Notes: a model not told the origin generated them from the sequence alone. A stretch of 64,000 bases of DNA from Candidatus Poribacteria bacterium (GCA_022828145.1 JAJEJA010000043.1:1-64000), one strand, 5' to 3'; positions 25,093 through 33,685 are shown, counted from the first letter of the stretch. Numbers and translations are program-made.

Positions 25093-25803
25093 TCAATTAG
25101 ATTTGGTATAAACATCAATCAAACGCTGCTTTTGTCCAACAAAATAGACTGCAGAGGCTAAGACGTGTGCATGCGGATGCAACATTAATAGAAAATCTAA
25201 CCAGACAAGAGGAAACGTCAACCATCCGACCAAGAGGGACACCGCCTTGGCGATCAACAGACTGCCAAACGAACACACGAGTCCGACGTACTCACGTAAT
25301 ATCCAATGTAAGGCTGCTGTGGGTCCCGCACATGCCCCGGCTTCTGTCTTCTTGAATTCAGAGAATAGTGCCGAAAAACCTGTAGTCGTCCAACGTTGAT
25401 AATCGTGAGGAGATGCGTGATAACCCTGTAGGAAGGGTACGGCTGCACATACATATCCGCCAGGTTTTATGACCCGGTACATCTCCGCCACGACCTGTTT
25501 CGGGTTTTTCACATGTTCTAACACTGCTTCAGAAATAACTGCATCAAAGACTGCGTCGGCAAACGGTAAATTGTGTCCATCACCGACAACATCTACCATC
25601 AGTGTCTGCTCAATTTCAAGATTAACGACATTAGGTGCGCGACGGTGCATTCCTGAGCCGAGATCCAGGATTCGTGCCTCAGTACCCAAATTGCGAATTA
25701 CCCGCTTGACCGCGCGATTCCAACGCGGTGCGGGATACGGACATCCCATCAATGGGGCTAAAAAACGGTGTTTGCGTAACAGACGCTTAATACGATCAAC
25801 CAT
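25093..25803 (-). CDS. Class I SAM-dependent methyltransferase
   Basis: The 236-residue protein has a SAM-binding glycine loop RILDLGSGMHRRAP near residue 46, then the acidic motif IEQTLMVDVVGDGHNLPF, motif IV FDAVISEAVLEHVKNP and YRVIKPGGYVCAAVPF, as in methyltransferase type 11 proteins. The last 60 residues hold a hydrophobic stretch (LLIAKAVSLLVGWLTFPLVW), so it may touch the membrane. The substrate is unknown; lipid or glycan methylation is one possibility. It stands alone. Confidence 0.85.
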   Translation of the reverse strand: MVDRIKRLLRKHRFLAPLMGCPYPAPRWNRAVKRVIRNLGTEARILDLGSGMHRRAPNVVNLEIEQTLMVDVVGDGHNLPFADAVFDAVISEAVLEHVKNPKQVVAEMYRVIKPGGYVCAAVPFLQGYHASPHDYQRWTTTGFSALFSEFKKTEAGACAGPTAALHWILREYVGLVCSFGSLLIAKAVSLLVGWLTFPLVWLDFLLMLHPHAHVLASAVYFVGQKQRLIDVYTKSN

Positions 25804-25846
25804 AAAGGAAACCCACTCAGATCCCCGTCTATCTCGTGGACAATTT

Positions 25847-25878
25847 AAAACAAAAACGGGGTCAGAGTACTGACCCCG
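25847..25878 (-). terminator. Rho-independent terminator of the bS21-dsRBD operon
   Basis: CGGGGTCAG (25857-25865) pairs with CTGACCCCG (25870-25878) around AGTA, a 9-bp GC-rich stem. On the minus strand TTTTTGTTTT follows. It is 16 bases after the dsRNA-binding gene's stop codon. Confidence 0.9.
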
Positions 25879-25894
25879 CTATCAAGAGCTATGT

Positions 25895-26422
25895 TTATTT
25901 CTGAGGAAACTTTATATTTGCCTCATCTGCCGCCCGTGCTAAATCTCTAACAATCCGCATTGTCAACTGCGTCAGTTTCTGTGAATATTCTGTGTCCGAG
26001 ATGCCTCGGTATCGCGAGGGTTGCGAATATCCGAGTCTATCATTTGCAATTGTCAATGCGCTTGTAATCAATGGTAATGGCACCTCAAGCGTTTCTTCAG
26101 GTATAGACAGTTCAATAAGGTCAGAAAGGACTATATCTTGCTTGTTATTTTCACCTGTTAATAGTTGTTCACGGTTTTCATCAATTGCGTCCAAGACTTG
26201 TTTTGCGGCGATCTGTTGAGCTCCTTTTTTTCTGCCTGGGATGGCTTCGTTTGTCTGGTGAACTCTATCGCCATAATAAACAGTAACTTTCCATTTTGTT
26301 GCGTCTGATGTGCCGTATTGTGTTTCAGTGAATCGAGGTTGCCCTAATCCGCGTTCTTGACAGTATTGAATCAAAAGTCCTTTATAGTTTTGATCTACCT
26401 CTACAACATCCTGAACAGGCAT
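25895..26422 (-). CDS. Stand-alone dsRNA-binding domain protein
   Basis: The 175-residue protein has a double-stranded RNA binding domain at about residues 7-80: NYKGLLIQYCQERGLGQPRF for helix 1, then KWKVTVYYGDRV and the KKGAQQIAAKQVLDAI helix with the KK-x-AK-like RNA-binding residues. The C-terminal 80 residues (LTQLTMRIVRDLARAADEAN) are helical and unknown. No RNase III domain is attached. It follows the bS21 gene by 18 bases and shares its promoter and a strong terminator, so a role in ribosome or small-RNA function is plausible. Confidence 0.82.
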   Translation of the reverse strand: MPVQDVVEVDQNYKGLLIQYCQERGLGQPRFTETQYGTSDATKWKVTVYYGDRVHQTNEAIPGRKKGAQQIAAKQVLDAIDENREQLLTGENNKQDIVLSDLIELSIPEETLEVPLPLITSALTIANDRLGYSQPSRYRGISDTEYSQKLTQLTMRIVRDLARAADEANIKFPQK

Positions 26423-26440
26423 AGACTTCCTCCTTACAAT

Positions 26441-26662
26441 CTATCGGCTATGATCGTATCGGGGACGATATTCGGTTGTGCGCGGTTTTACTTTCCGTTG
26501 TCGTTTTAGTTCGATTCGTCTGCGTTTTTCGCTTGGTTTTTCATAAAAACTGCGTTTTTTTATTTCTGTGACGACTCCTGCTTTACCGCACATTTTCTTA
26601 AAACGAGCAAGTGCTCTATCAAAAGATTCACCTGCATCTACTGTAACTTCTACTTGAACCAT
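26441..26662 (-). CDS. rpsU: Ribosomal protein bS21
   Basis: The 73-residue protein matches bS21: VQVEVTVDAGESFDRALARF, KKMCGKAGVVTEIKKRSFYE, then EKRRRIELKRQRK. The small-subunit protein binds near the 3' end of 16S rRNA and helps initiation. I place the start at the ATG at 26662, where AGGAGG is nine bases upstream; the ten-codon extension in the longer frame has no support. It is the first gene of a two-gene operon with the dsRNA-binding protein. Confidence 0.95.
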   Translation of the reverse strand: MVQVEVTVDAGESFDRALARFKKMCGKAGVVTEIKKRSFYEKPSEKRRRIELKRQRKVKPRTTEYRPRYDHSR

Positions 26663-26714
26663 GTTTATAATCCTCCTATGATTAATATTCATATAAAAAT
26701 ATAATTACATTTGT

Positions 26715-26743
26715 AGTATACCATATCTTGGTGTGTATGTCAA
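26715..26743 (-). promoter_or_regulatory. Strong sigma70 promoter of rpsU
   Basis: On the minus strand TTGACA (26738-26743), a 17-nt spacer and TATACT (26715-26720). It lies 17 bp from the left end of a TIR element. Expected transcript leader is about 45 nt. Confidence 0.8.
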
Positions 26744-26759
26744 TTAATTAATGGGAAAG

Positions 26760-27117
26760 GGGTGTGTAAAGTTTTTGTCACTCTATTTGTTAGAATCGCG
26801 GATTACGTGGAGGAAGCGGAAGGGAAAAGGGATGGAAGAATGGAAGAGGGAATGGGTGGAAGGATGGAAGAATGTTTTACAATCTGTCTGAATCGCGGAA
26901 GGCACGGAGAACACGGAAGGGGTTGAAAGAAGCACAATCAAGGATGAATGTGCTACGGAAGTATCAAGATGGATGGAGTAGGGAAAAGGGTAATGAGGGA
27001 TGAAGGGGGTTGGAGGAAGAAGCACAATCTAACAGAATGTGCTACAGGCATGATCGCGGAAAGTGCGGAGGAGGTGGATATGCTCCTGAATCTTCTGTGC
27101 AAAAACTTTACACACCC
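26760..27117. repeat. TIR element, 358 bp, with 9-bp target duplication
   Basis: The left end GGGTGTGTAAAGTTTTTGTC (26760) is perfect and the right end AAAAACTTTACACACCC stops at 27117. The left flank ATGGGAAAG (26751-26759) and right flank ACGGGAAAG (27118-27126) match at 8 of 9 bases, as a transposition duplication would. Inside are a GAATCGCGG block, a purine minisatellite, and hairpin repeats with loops AAGGAT and TAACA. It lies between rpsU and the TSUP gene. Confidence 0.85.
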
Positions 27118-27125
27118 ACGGGAAA

Positions 27126-27962
27126 GTGAGAAACCCGATTAATTACACGTTGACAGGACTGCAAAAATACGCTAATATAAATCGCAAAAACATCGGGAGA
27201 ATACCTATTTACGAAATACTCATACTCTGTTTTGGCACATGGCTTACGGGTGTCAGCAAGGCAGGCTTTGGTGGTGGTATCGGCATGATAGTTGTGCCGC
27301 TGTTTGCCCAATTCCGACCTGCCCGTAACGTGGTTGCTCTGATGCTTCCACTGCTCTTTTCGACGGATGTCATTTCACTCGGACATTACTGGAAGCAGTG
27401 GCATCGCAAAAGTCTATGGCAACTGATACCGGGTGCTGTCATCGGTATCGTATTCGCAAGTTTCATTCTCAACGATATATCAGACAATCAGTTAAAAAAG
27501 GTTATCGGCGGGATCGCGTGTCTATTTGCAATATTAGAATTCGTAAGGTCTAAACGGATAAAACCGCAGAAGGTAGATACAGAAAAGATAGACAATCCAA
27601 TCAGCTTCAAAACATGGCATGGAGTGGTATTAGGTGCAGTAGCAGGTATCTTCTCAACACTCGCGCACATGGCAGGACCGGTTATCGTCATGTATCTGTT
27701 ACCCCAAAGGTTGGGAAATCGAACATTCGTTGCAACAACAACGATACTCTACTTTTTCATCAACCTGACAAAGATACCAGCATATATTCAGTTGGATCTC
27801 TTTACAACCGAAATAATTATTGAAGCATTCGCGTTACTGCCGTTTATAGGTCTCGGTGTTCAAGTTGGCGTATATCTCAATAGTAAATTTTCGGAACGCA
27901 ATTTTTCAAGAATTGTTCTTATTGTCTTATTTTTAACCGGTATTCATCTTCTATTTTGGTAA
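27126..27962 (+). CDS. TSUP (TauE/SafE) family membrane transporter
   Basis: The longest frame is 278 residues from a GTG. It has about eight transmembrane segments, with the family's repeated signature WLTGVSKAGFGGGIGMIVVP in the first half and GAVAGIFSTLAHMAGPVIVM in the second. The family exports sulfite, sulfonates or related anions. The start is uncertain: a consensus promoter (27150-27178) lies within the first 20 codons, and a GGGAG at 27195-27199 is followed seven bases later by an in-frame ATT (27207). If that promoter is real, the protein starts there and has 251 residues, the usual family length. It stands alone. Confidence 0.88.
   Translation: MRNPINYTLTGLQKYANINRKNIGRIPIYEILILCFGTWLTGVSKAGFGGGIGMIVVPLFAQFRPARNVVALMLPLLFSTDVISLGHYWKQWHRKSLWQLIPGAVIGIVFASFILNDISDNQLKKVIGGIACLFAILEFVRSKRIKPQKVDTEKIDNPISFKTWHGVVLGAVAGIFSTLAHMAGPVIVMYLLPQRLGNRTFVATTTILYFFINLTKIPAYIQLDLFTTEIIIEAFALLPFIGLGVQVGVYLNSKFSERNFSRIVLIVLFLTGIHLLFW
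27150..27178 (+). promoter_or_regulatory. Consensus sigma70 promoter inside the 5' end of the TSUP frame
   Basis: TTGACA (27150-27155), a 17-nt spacer and TAATAT (27173-27178). Transcription would start near 27185, after the annotated GTG start, which argues for a downstream start codon. Confidence 0.6.
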
Positions 27963-28044
27963 GAAGGTAACTACCTTCGCCATGTTTAAGTGCTTCGGTT
28001 GAATAAGAATATCGTGTTGACAATCTGACAGGATAGATTTTCCG

Positions 28045-28266
28045 CACAATCTAACAGAATGTGCTACAGACACGTGAAACGAGAAAGAATAGCACAATCA
28101 AGGATGAATGTGCTACAGGGACAACAATTACACAAACCTACTCACCACGGAGAAACACAATCTAACAGAATGTGCTACAGACACGTGAAACGAGAAAGAA
28201 TAGCACAATCAAGGATGAATGTGCTACAGGGACAACGATTACACAAACCTACTCACCACGGAGAAA
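28045..28266. repeat. 111-bp direct duplication upstream of the Gfo/Idh/MocA gene
   Basis: Two copies (28045-28155 and 28156-28266) that differ at one or two bases. Each holds one hairpin repeat of each loop type, ACAGACACGTGAAACGAGAA between them, and ends CTCACCACGGAGAAA. The end of the second copy supplies the ribosome binding site of the next gene. Confidence 0.9.
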
Positions 28267-28270
28267 CATA

Positions 28271-29251
28271 ATGACATTAAAATGGGGTGTCCTCGGTGCA
28301 GGAAGTGTTGCTCAGCGACGTGCGATGCCTGCTATTCATAAGGCGGACGGTGCAGAATTACATGCGCTTTTTTCAAGGGATGCAGCGCGTGCTAAAAATC
28401 TCGCTACAGAACACAAGGCAACAAAAGCATATAGCAACGTAGACGACCTGCTTAACGACACCGAACTTGATGCAATCTATATCTCAACACCTGTGAACCT
28501 TCACTGTGAACAGGTTATCGCTTCAGCGGAACGTGGACTGCATGTCCTTTGCGATAAACCTATGGCACTCACACCGCAAGAATGTCAACGGATGATAGAC
28601 GCGTGTAACGCTAACAGTGTGCATCTACAGGTCTGTTTTCTTTTTAGGTTCCATTCCTGTTTTCAGCAGATCAAGACGTGGGTTGACGACAATCGTTTCG
28701 GACAGATAGTCCACGGAAGGATGCCTTTCCTGAAAAAGTATCTATTAACGTCAGATGAATGGCGTGCGCAACCTGACAAAGGGGGTGGCGGGTGTTTGAT
28801 GGACTTAGGTCCGCATAGTGTTGATATGCTACGATACCTTATCGGTGAGGTGACAGAAGTTTCGGCATTTTGTGATACTGCGATCCATAACTACCAAGTT
28901 GAGGAGACTGGTGGTATTTTGATGCGGTTTCAGAATGGCGCGCAAGGGTTCACAGACCTGAGCTTCTCTGTTGCGCAGTGTGATGTTGTTCTGGAACTTT
29001 ACGGTACAGAAGGCACCGTTGTTGTGTTAAACGATGATGGTTGGAAAATTCAGACAAATATTGATGGTGAAAAGCGGGTCATTGCATCTCAATTCGAAGA
29101 CCTATATCAACACCAGTTTGAGCATTTTGCAGCATGCGTAGCAACAGGTATAGCACCACTTGCAAGTGGAGACGATGGATTAAGGGCAAACACCGTATTA
29201 GCTGCAGCTTATGAATCCGCAAAATCGGGTAAAGTCGTTGCTTGTGCATAG
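28271..29251 (+). CDS. Gfo/Idh/MocA family oxidoreductase
   Basis: The 326-residue protein has an N-terminal Rossmann fold (MTLKWGVLGAGSVAQRRAMP), then DAIYISTPVNLHCEQVIA and VLCDKPMALTPQECQRMID with the EKP-like Asp-Lys-Pro motif. The C-terminal domain holds GGGCLMDLGPHSVDMLRYL with the substrate-binding GxxxDxGxH pattern. It should oxidise or reduce a sugar or cyclitol with NAD(P). I start at 28271, where GGAG is seven bases upstream; the longer frame translates the duplicated repeat. Single gene, substrate not predictable. Confidence 0.92.
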   Translation: MTLKWGVLGAGSVAQRRAMPAIHKADGAELHALFSRDAARAKNLATEHKATKAYSNVDDLLNDTELDAIYISTPVNLHCEQVIASAERGLHVLCDKPMALTPQECQRMIDACNANSVHLQVCFLFRFHSCFQQIKTWVDDNRFGQIVHGRMPFLKKYLLTSDEWRAQPDKGGGGCLMDLGPHSVDMLRYLIGEVTEVSAFCDTAIHNYQVEETGGILMRFQNGAQGFTDLSFSVAQCDVVLELYGTEGTVVVLNDDGWKIQTNIDGEKRVIASQFEDLYQHQFEHFAACVATGIAPLASGDDGLRANTVLAAAYESAKSGKVVACA

Positions 29252-29263
29252 TTCGGCCTAATA

Positions 29264-29386
29264 GATAGTCCAGACTAAATATATAGGTCGCGATTCGGAG
29301 ATCGCTCCTACCAGTAGCCTGTTCTGTAGGAGGGAACTCCGATTCCCGACTATTGATTGTACCCACAAGTTTAGTTTGGACTATCC
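29264..29386. mobile_element. Second miniature inverted-repeat element, 123 bp (copy 1)
   Basis: GATAGTCCAGACTAAAT at the left is nearly complementary to GTTTAGTTTGGACTATCC-type sequence at the right end (29370-29386). The interior carries two hairpins, GCGAT-TCGGAG-ATCGC and GGGAA-CTCCGA-TTCCC. A 95% identical copy is at 42322-42443. The right end lies 30 bp before comEC and contributes a promoter box. Confidence 0.75.
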
Positions 29387-29404
29387 ACTAGATCATCGTA
29401 TAAT
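29376..29404 (+). promoter_or_regulatory. comEC promoter with -35 box from the repeat element
   Basis: TTGGAC (29376-29381, inside the element's terminus), a 17-nt spacer and a perfect TATAAT (29399-29404). Transcription would start at about 29411, only five bases before the ATG. Confidence 0.6.
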
Positions 29405-29415
29405 GCCATCGTATT

Positions 29416-31893
29416 ATGATCAAACTACGTCCTGCGGTTTATTTCCTCATACCTTTCCTGATCGGTATCATTACGGGAACCTACACGGCAATCCCACTGT
29501 TCTGGTTATGGTTGTTCATCGTGATCTGTCTCGTGGGTAGTATGGTAGCACGGCAACGGAAAAGGTACCTGTGTTATATCCTGCTTCATATCGCTGTTTT
29601 TACTTGTGGTATGCTGAGATTAGAGCTCGCTACCGTCCCCTTAATTCCGCCTCATTTTTATGACCAACCCGTTAGCTTCACTGGTAAGACAACCTATCAA
29701 CCTGAACGTGGAGAGGTATGGGAGGCATGCTACGTTGTCGGACAGGTACAACTTTTAGTTGATCCATCACAGACGGTTTCAACGAAGGTATTGATTAGGT
29801 TTGACGAACCTATTCCGCTACGATATGGTAGAAAGATTACGTTAACGGGTGTGTTACATCAACCTGATACGAAACGAAATCCTGGTGGTTTTGATTATCG
29901 TGCCTATCTTGCACGGCAGAATGTATCTGGTATTATTTCTCACCAAGGATTATTTCGCTTAGGAGAACAGTCAGGTTTTCCGCCTTTACGTTGGATAGAA
30001 GCCTTGCGTTTGCGAACTGAACGGACTATTGATGATGCTTATGTCAGTTTTAAAGAACCTTCAACTGAAAATGCCTCTACAAATGGATTGCATGCACAGT
30101 TGTTGAAGGGAATACTTCTCGGTAAACGGGGAGATGTGCCGACAGAGACTTTGGACATGTTTCGCAATAGTGGCACGTTCCATGTGTTAGCGGTGTCAGG
30201 TTTGCATGTAGGACTCGTTGCGATGTTCTGCTTTGTTGCTTTTTCAAAGTTTCGCGTTCCGATGCTGACATTTCGTATTCCGCCAAAGATCGTTTCATTG
30301 CTAACGATTGTAGCGATAATCATCTATGCCTGTTTGGTGGGTTTCCGTCCTTCTGTCTTTAGAGCTGCGCTTATGGCGAGTCTATATCTGTTCGCCAGAA
30401 TCATTGATCGCGATGCTGACATCTACAATCTACTTGCAGTCGCAGCGTTGGCACTTCTGCTGATAAATCCAACACAGGTGTGGGATGTCGGTTTTCAATT
30501 ATCTTTTAGTGCTGTTATCGCGATCGTCTATTTTGTTCCGAAAATGGAGAATCCGATACGGAAGTTGTGGGAAACCCCAGAAGATGCTAAATCAAGCAGG
30601 TTGGCGAGATACAGGAAGCAGGCTTTGAAATGGTTAGTTTTATCCTATTTGGTGACATTCGCGGCGCAAATTGGCACAGCACCCCTTATTGCTTATCACT
30701 TTTATAGCGGATATCCGCTTGGTATTATCGTAGGTCCCTTCGCTGTTGGACTTGTTTCGCTCATCGTTGGTGTCGGTATGGCATCTGTCATTGTCGGTTT
30801 TATCTTTCTGCCACTTGCCAAAATCTTGGCGGTCGTAAATCACACGATAATCTTCATCTTCCTAAAACTCATCGGTATGTTTGGACAGGAGTGGGGTATC
30901 ACGACGATAGCACCGCCAACATTAGGCCTCGTTGTCGTCTATATAGCCTTGATTTTAGGTGTTACCCATTGGCGTTTTGTCTATCAACATTGGAAAACTG
31001 CAAGTCTCATCGGACTTTCAGTCGTTGCGATGTGGGTATGGAACAGTGGCTTCCATGAACAGGGTCGTCTCTTAGAGGTGGTTACGCTTGATGTTGGACA
31101 AGGTGATGCGGCTATTGTCCGATTCCCTGATGGGATGACGATGCTGATTGATGGGGGTATTCAGCGGTCGTATTATGATGTAAAAAGGCAGAAACAGGTC
31201 GAATACGACGTTGGTGAACGGGTTATTGAACCTTACCTCAATAGTAATGGTATTCGGGCACTGGATTTAGTGGTGCTTTCACATCCCGATGTTGACCACG
31301 GTGGCGGTTTGGGTTATATTCTCAAAAATTATAAGGTTAAACGGGTTATCGGGATCGCGGACATGGAACTTGACTCTCAAACACATCGGCGGCTTCGCAG
31401 CATAGCGAAAGAACGCGGTATTCCGTATTCATTTCCTTATGCGGGTGAAATAGATTTGACCGGTACTGCCAGGCTTAACCTGCTACATCCGATTGACGTT
31501 GCCTCTACTGATCTGATGGATGCGAATAAGAACGCTGATTCACTTGTGATCAAGCTCAGTTATGGTGAAGTAGACATCCTGTTCACAGGAGATATAGAGG
31601 CTGAGGGTGAAACACGGTTAATCACATCGTTACAGGATTTACGTTCGGAGATTCTAAAGGTGCCGCATCACGGTAGTCGCACATCAAGCAGTGCTCAGTT
31701 CATAGATGCAGTCCAACCGCGTTTTGCTATCTATTCACTCGGACAGCGGAATCAGTTTCAATTACCTCATCCTGAAGTTGTGGAAAGGTATAAAGTACGG
31801 GATTGCAAGCAACTACGGACAGATCAATTGGGCGCGATTACGGTAAAAAGTGATGGGACTCGATGTTGGTTTAAGTATACTGTTTTGCCATAG
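29416..31893 (+). CDS. comEC: ComEC/Rec2 DNA internalisation protein
   Basis: An 825-residue polytopic membrane protein. It starts with two membrane helices, then the DUF4131-type domain (about residues 60-180, with GRKITLTGVL). The competence domain follows (about 220-510) with GLHVGLVAMF and LVGFRPSVFRAALMAS. The C-terminal metallo-beta-lactamase fold (about 550-820) has VTLDVGQGDAAIVRFP, LSHPDVDHGGGLG (HxDxDH-like) and LKVPHHGSRTSS. It carries single-stranded DNA through the inner membrane during natural transformation. No ribosome binding site precedes the ATG, and the promoter leaves almost no leader, so it may be translated leaderless. Confidence 0.94.
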   Translation: MIKLRPAVYFLIPFLIGIITGTYTAIPLFWLWLFIVICLVGSMVARQRKRYLCYILLHIAVFTCGMLRLELATVPLIPPHFYDQPVSFTGKTTYQPERGEVWEACYVVGQVQLLVDPSQTVSTKVLIRFDEPIPLRYGRKITLTGVLHQPDTKRNPGGFDYRAYLARQNVSGIISHQGLFRLGEQSGFPPLRWIEALRLRTERTIDDAYVSFKEPSTENASTNGLHAQLLKGILLGKRGDVPTETLDMFRNSGTFHVLAVSGLHVGLVAMFCFVAFSKFRVPMLTFRIPPKIVSLLTIVAIIIYACLVGFRPSVFRAALMASLYLFARIIDRDADIYNLLAVAALALLLINPTQVWDVGFQLSFSAVIAIVYFVPKMENPIRKLWETPEDAKSSRLARYRKQALKWLVLSYLVTFAAQIGTAPLIAYHFYSGYPLGIIVGPFAVGLVSLIVGVGMASVIVGFIFLPLAKILAVVNHTIIFIFLKLIGMFGQEWGITTIAPPTLGLVVVYIALILGVTHWRFVYQHWKTASLIGLSVVAMWVWNSGFHEQGRLLEVVTLDVGQGDAAIVRFPDGMTMLIDGGIQRSYYDVKRQKQVEYDVGERVIEPYLNSNGIRALDLVVLSHPDVDHGGGLGYILKNYKVKRVIGIADMELDSQTHRRLRSIAKERGIPYSFPYAGEIDLTGTARLNLLHPIDVASTDLMDANKNADSLVIKLSYGEVDILFTGDIEAEGETRLITSLQDLRSEILKVPHHGSRTSSSAQFIDAVQPRFAIYSLGQRNQFQLPHPEVVERYKVRDCKQLRTDQLGAITVKSDGTRCWFKYTVLP

Positions 31894-31963
31894 TGAACTT
31901 TACCATTTACTATTCTTCAGATAAAACTCCTGATTCGGTTGCAAGGTATTTTTCATCCGTTAA

Positions 31964-32116
31964 GGTCCTGACAAAGGCGCGAAGTTGGGACAGAAACCGG
32001 GTGATATGCAACAGAATGCTGCAGGAGGTGTTGCTCCTGATTTTCCACAAGGCACATTAACTTCAATAGAGTTCAAAATTGTCGGAGAAACGATGAATTT
32101 CCTGATGGGGTGGTAA
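31964..32116 (+). pseudogene. Possible gene fragment
   Basis: A 50-codon stretch between stops reads DKGAKLGQKPGDMQQNAAGG and PDFPQGTLTSIEFKIVGETM. It looks protein-like but lacks a start signal. The remaining part of the 31894-32204 gap shows nothing else. Origin unknown. Confidence 0.3.
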
Positions 32117-32204
32117 TCGTCCTTGGGGTTCAGCAGAACCGTGTTGTGTTAATCTTGTGATGAATGATGATGTCGTTCGCTCCGTTACCGGTGATAACCT
32201 TTTT

Positions 32205-33251
32205 TCATCGGCTAAGATTCCATTTGTCATCAATTATGAGTGTTTGAAGAATCTCACCTTTCTCTACATCCCACAGATGTGCTTCACGCCTACCTGCACT
32301 CGCGAGGGTCTTTCCATCAGGACTGAACGCTAAATCTTTTACCATACAAGGCAAACCAGTAGTCTTTTGGAATGTACGGATGAGCTGTCCTGTGTTTACA
32401 TCCCATAGGTTGATTTGAGCAGGAGCGGTACCTGCAATGGTCTTTCCATCAGGACTGAATACCAAATCTTTTCCATCAATTGCCCATTTGTCGACTGCAA
32501 GTGTTCTGATCCGTTGTCCTGTATTCACATCCCACAGATGAAAATTTTCATTGCCACGACTTGCAAGTATGTTTCCATCCGGGCTAAATGCCACACACTT
32601 GATTGGACTTGTTTGCTTTGTGAGTGTTTTGATTTGTTGTCCTGTGTTCACATCCCACAAGCGCACAGTTTTGTCACCACTTGCACTTGCAAGCATATTT
32701 CCATCTGGACTAAACACCACACCGTAGACGATATCTGCATGTCCAGATAGCGTGTGCAGCAGTTTTCCTGTGTTTGTATTCCAAAGACCGATGTTTTTAA
32801 CCCCATGCATATATGCTATCTTCGTACCATCCGGACTAAACGCCACCTGTCCCATAGGATTCATATACCCTATTGCTATTGTTCTGATTTGTTGTCCCGT
32901 GTTTACATTCCACAGTCGGATAGTACCGTCCTGATCTGTACTTACGAGTTTTTTCCCTTTTGGACTAAATGCCACGCTCCATGTTGAAAGCGAGTGTCCT
33001 TTAAATAGGTCAGGTTTATCATAAGTTTGTGTATCATAAAGTAAAACGCCGATGTCACTGGCGATAGCGAGGTGGGTGCCATCAGGTGAAAACTTTATAT
33101 CCCAGGTTCTTACTTTCCCCTGATGTGCTTTTGCACCATCGGGAAAAGTTCCTTGCTGCGGATCGTCCTGCAAGTTTTGGGCAAGAATGCTGAAGTTAAA
33201 TGTAAGTACGATCAACAGGATTGTCAAAATTGTAAGCAATCTATTTTTCAT
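32205..33251 (-). CDS. Secreted WD40 repeat protein
   Basis: The 348-residue protein has a cleavable signal peptide (LLTILTILLIVLTFNFSILA) and then seven WD40 blades, which would close a single propeller. Blades end with the near-identical LWDVNTGQQI or LWNTNTGKLL, and turns are FSPDGK, FSPDGN or FSPDGT. The very regular repeats suggest recent internal duplication. I start at the ATG at 33251 (AAAGGAG nine bases upstream). It is not closely similar in repeat wording to the WD40 protein at 1933-3954. It probably acts in the periplasm or on the surface. Confidence 0.9.
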   Translation of the reverse strand: MKNRLLTILTILLIVLTFNFSILAQNLQDDPQQGTFPDGAKAHQGKVRTWDIKFSPDGTHLAIASDIGVLLYDTQTYDKPDLFKGHSLSTWSVAFSPKGKKLVSTDQDGTIRLWNVNTGQQIRTIAIGYMNPMGQVAFSPDGTKIAYMHGVKNIGLWNTNTGKLLHTLSGHADIVYGVVFSPDGNMLASASGDKTVRLWDVNTGQQIKTLTKQTSPIKCVAFSPDGNILASRGNENFHLWDVNTGQRIRTLAVDKWAIDGKDLVFSPDGKTIAGTAPAQINLWDVNTGQLIRTFQKTTGLPCMVKDLAFSPDGKTLASAGRREAHLWDVEKGEILQTLIIDDKWNLSR

Positions 33252-33624
33252 GGTGGCGTTCTCCTTTGTCATCATTGATATGCATCATACAACCATTTAC
33301 TTTTTCAAAATATTGTGGCATATTTTTACGTGTTAGGCAAATTGACCTATTTAAACTATAGCAGAATTGCCTTTACAATTCTATTACTTCTCATTTTATA
33401 AGTCAACTGCTTATGATAAAAACACAGGGTTATTTAATTTTAAGTTTTAAGGCTTTATCGGTATGTCAGTTAACTTCGGATTAATATTAAGGATATGTTT
33501 ATATAGGTGTTCATGTGATATCCTGGTTCAGACAATAAACGCTGATTCACCGCATTTGAGCCTAACTTTCGGTCATCTCAATAACTGAAACTCTTAAAAC
33601 TAAATAACCTTGGATAGAAAGAGA
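33252..33624. other. Intergenic stretch without a recognisable gene
   Basis: AT-rich sequence upstream of the secreted WD40 gene. The only recognisable piece is a reversed ATCCTGGTTCAGACA block at 33519-33533 belonging to the GTCTGAACCAGGAT repeat. Confidence 0.5.
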
Positions 33625-33652
33625 AGACAGGTAACCGAAAGACTACCTGTCT
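33625..33652 (-). terminator. Hairpin terminator of the 34-35 kb gene pair
   Basis: AGACAGGTA (33625-33633) pairs with TACCTGTCT (33644-33652), a 9-bp stem with a 10-nt loop. On the minus strand TCTCTTTCTATCC follows. Confidence 0.6.
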
Positions 33653-33685
33653 GTTGTGATTCACAATCAAAAATGTGACGTAATT

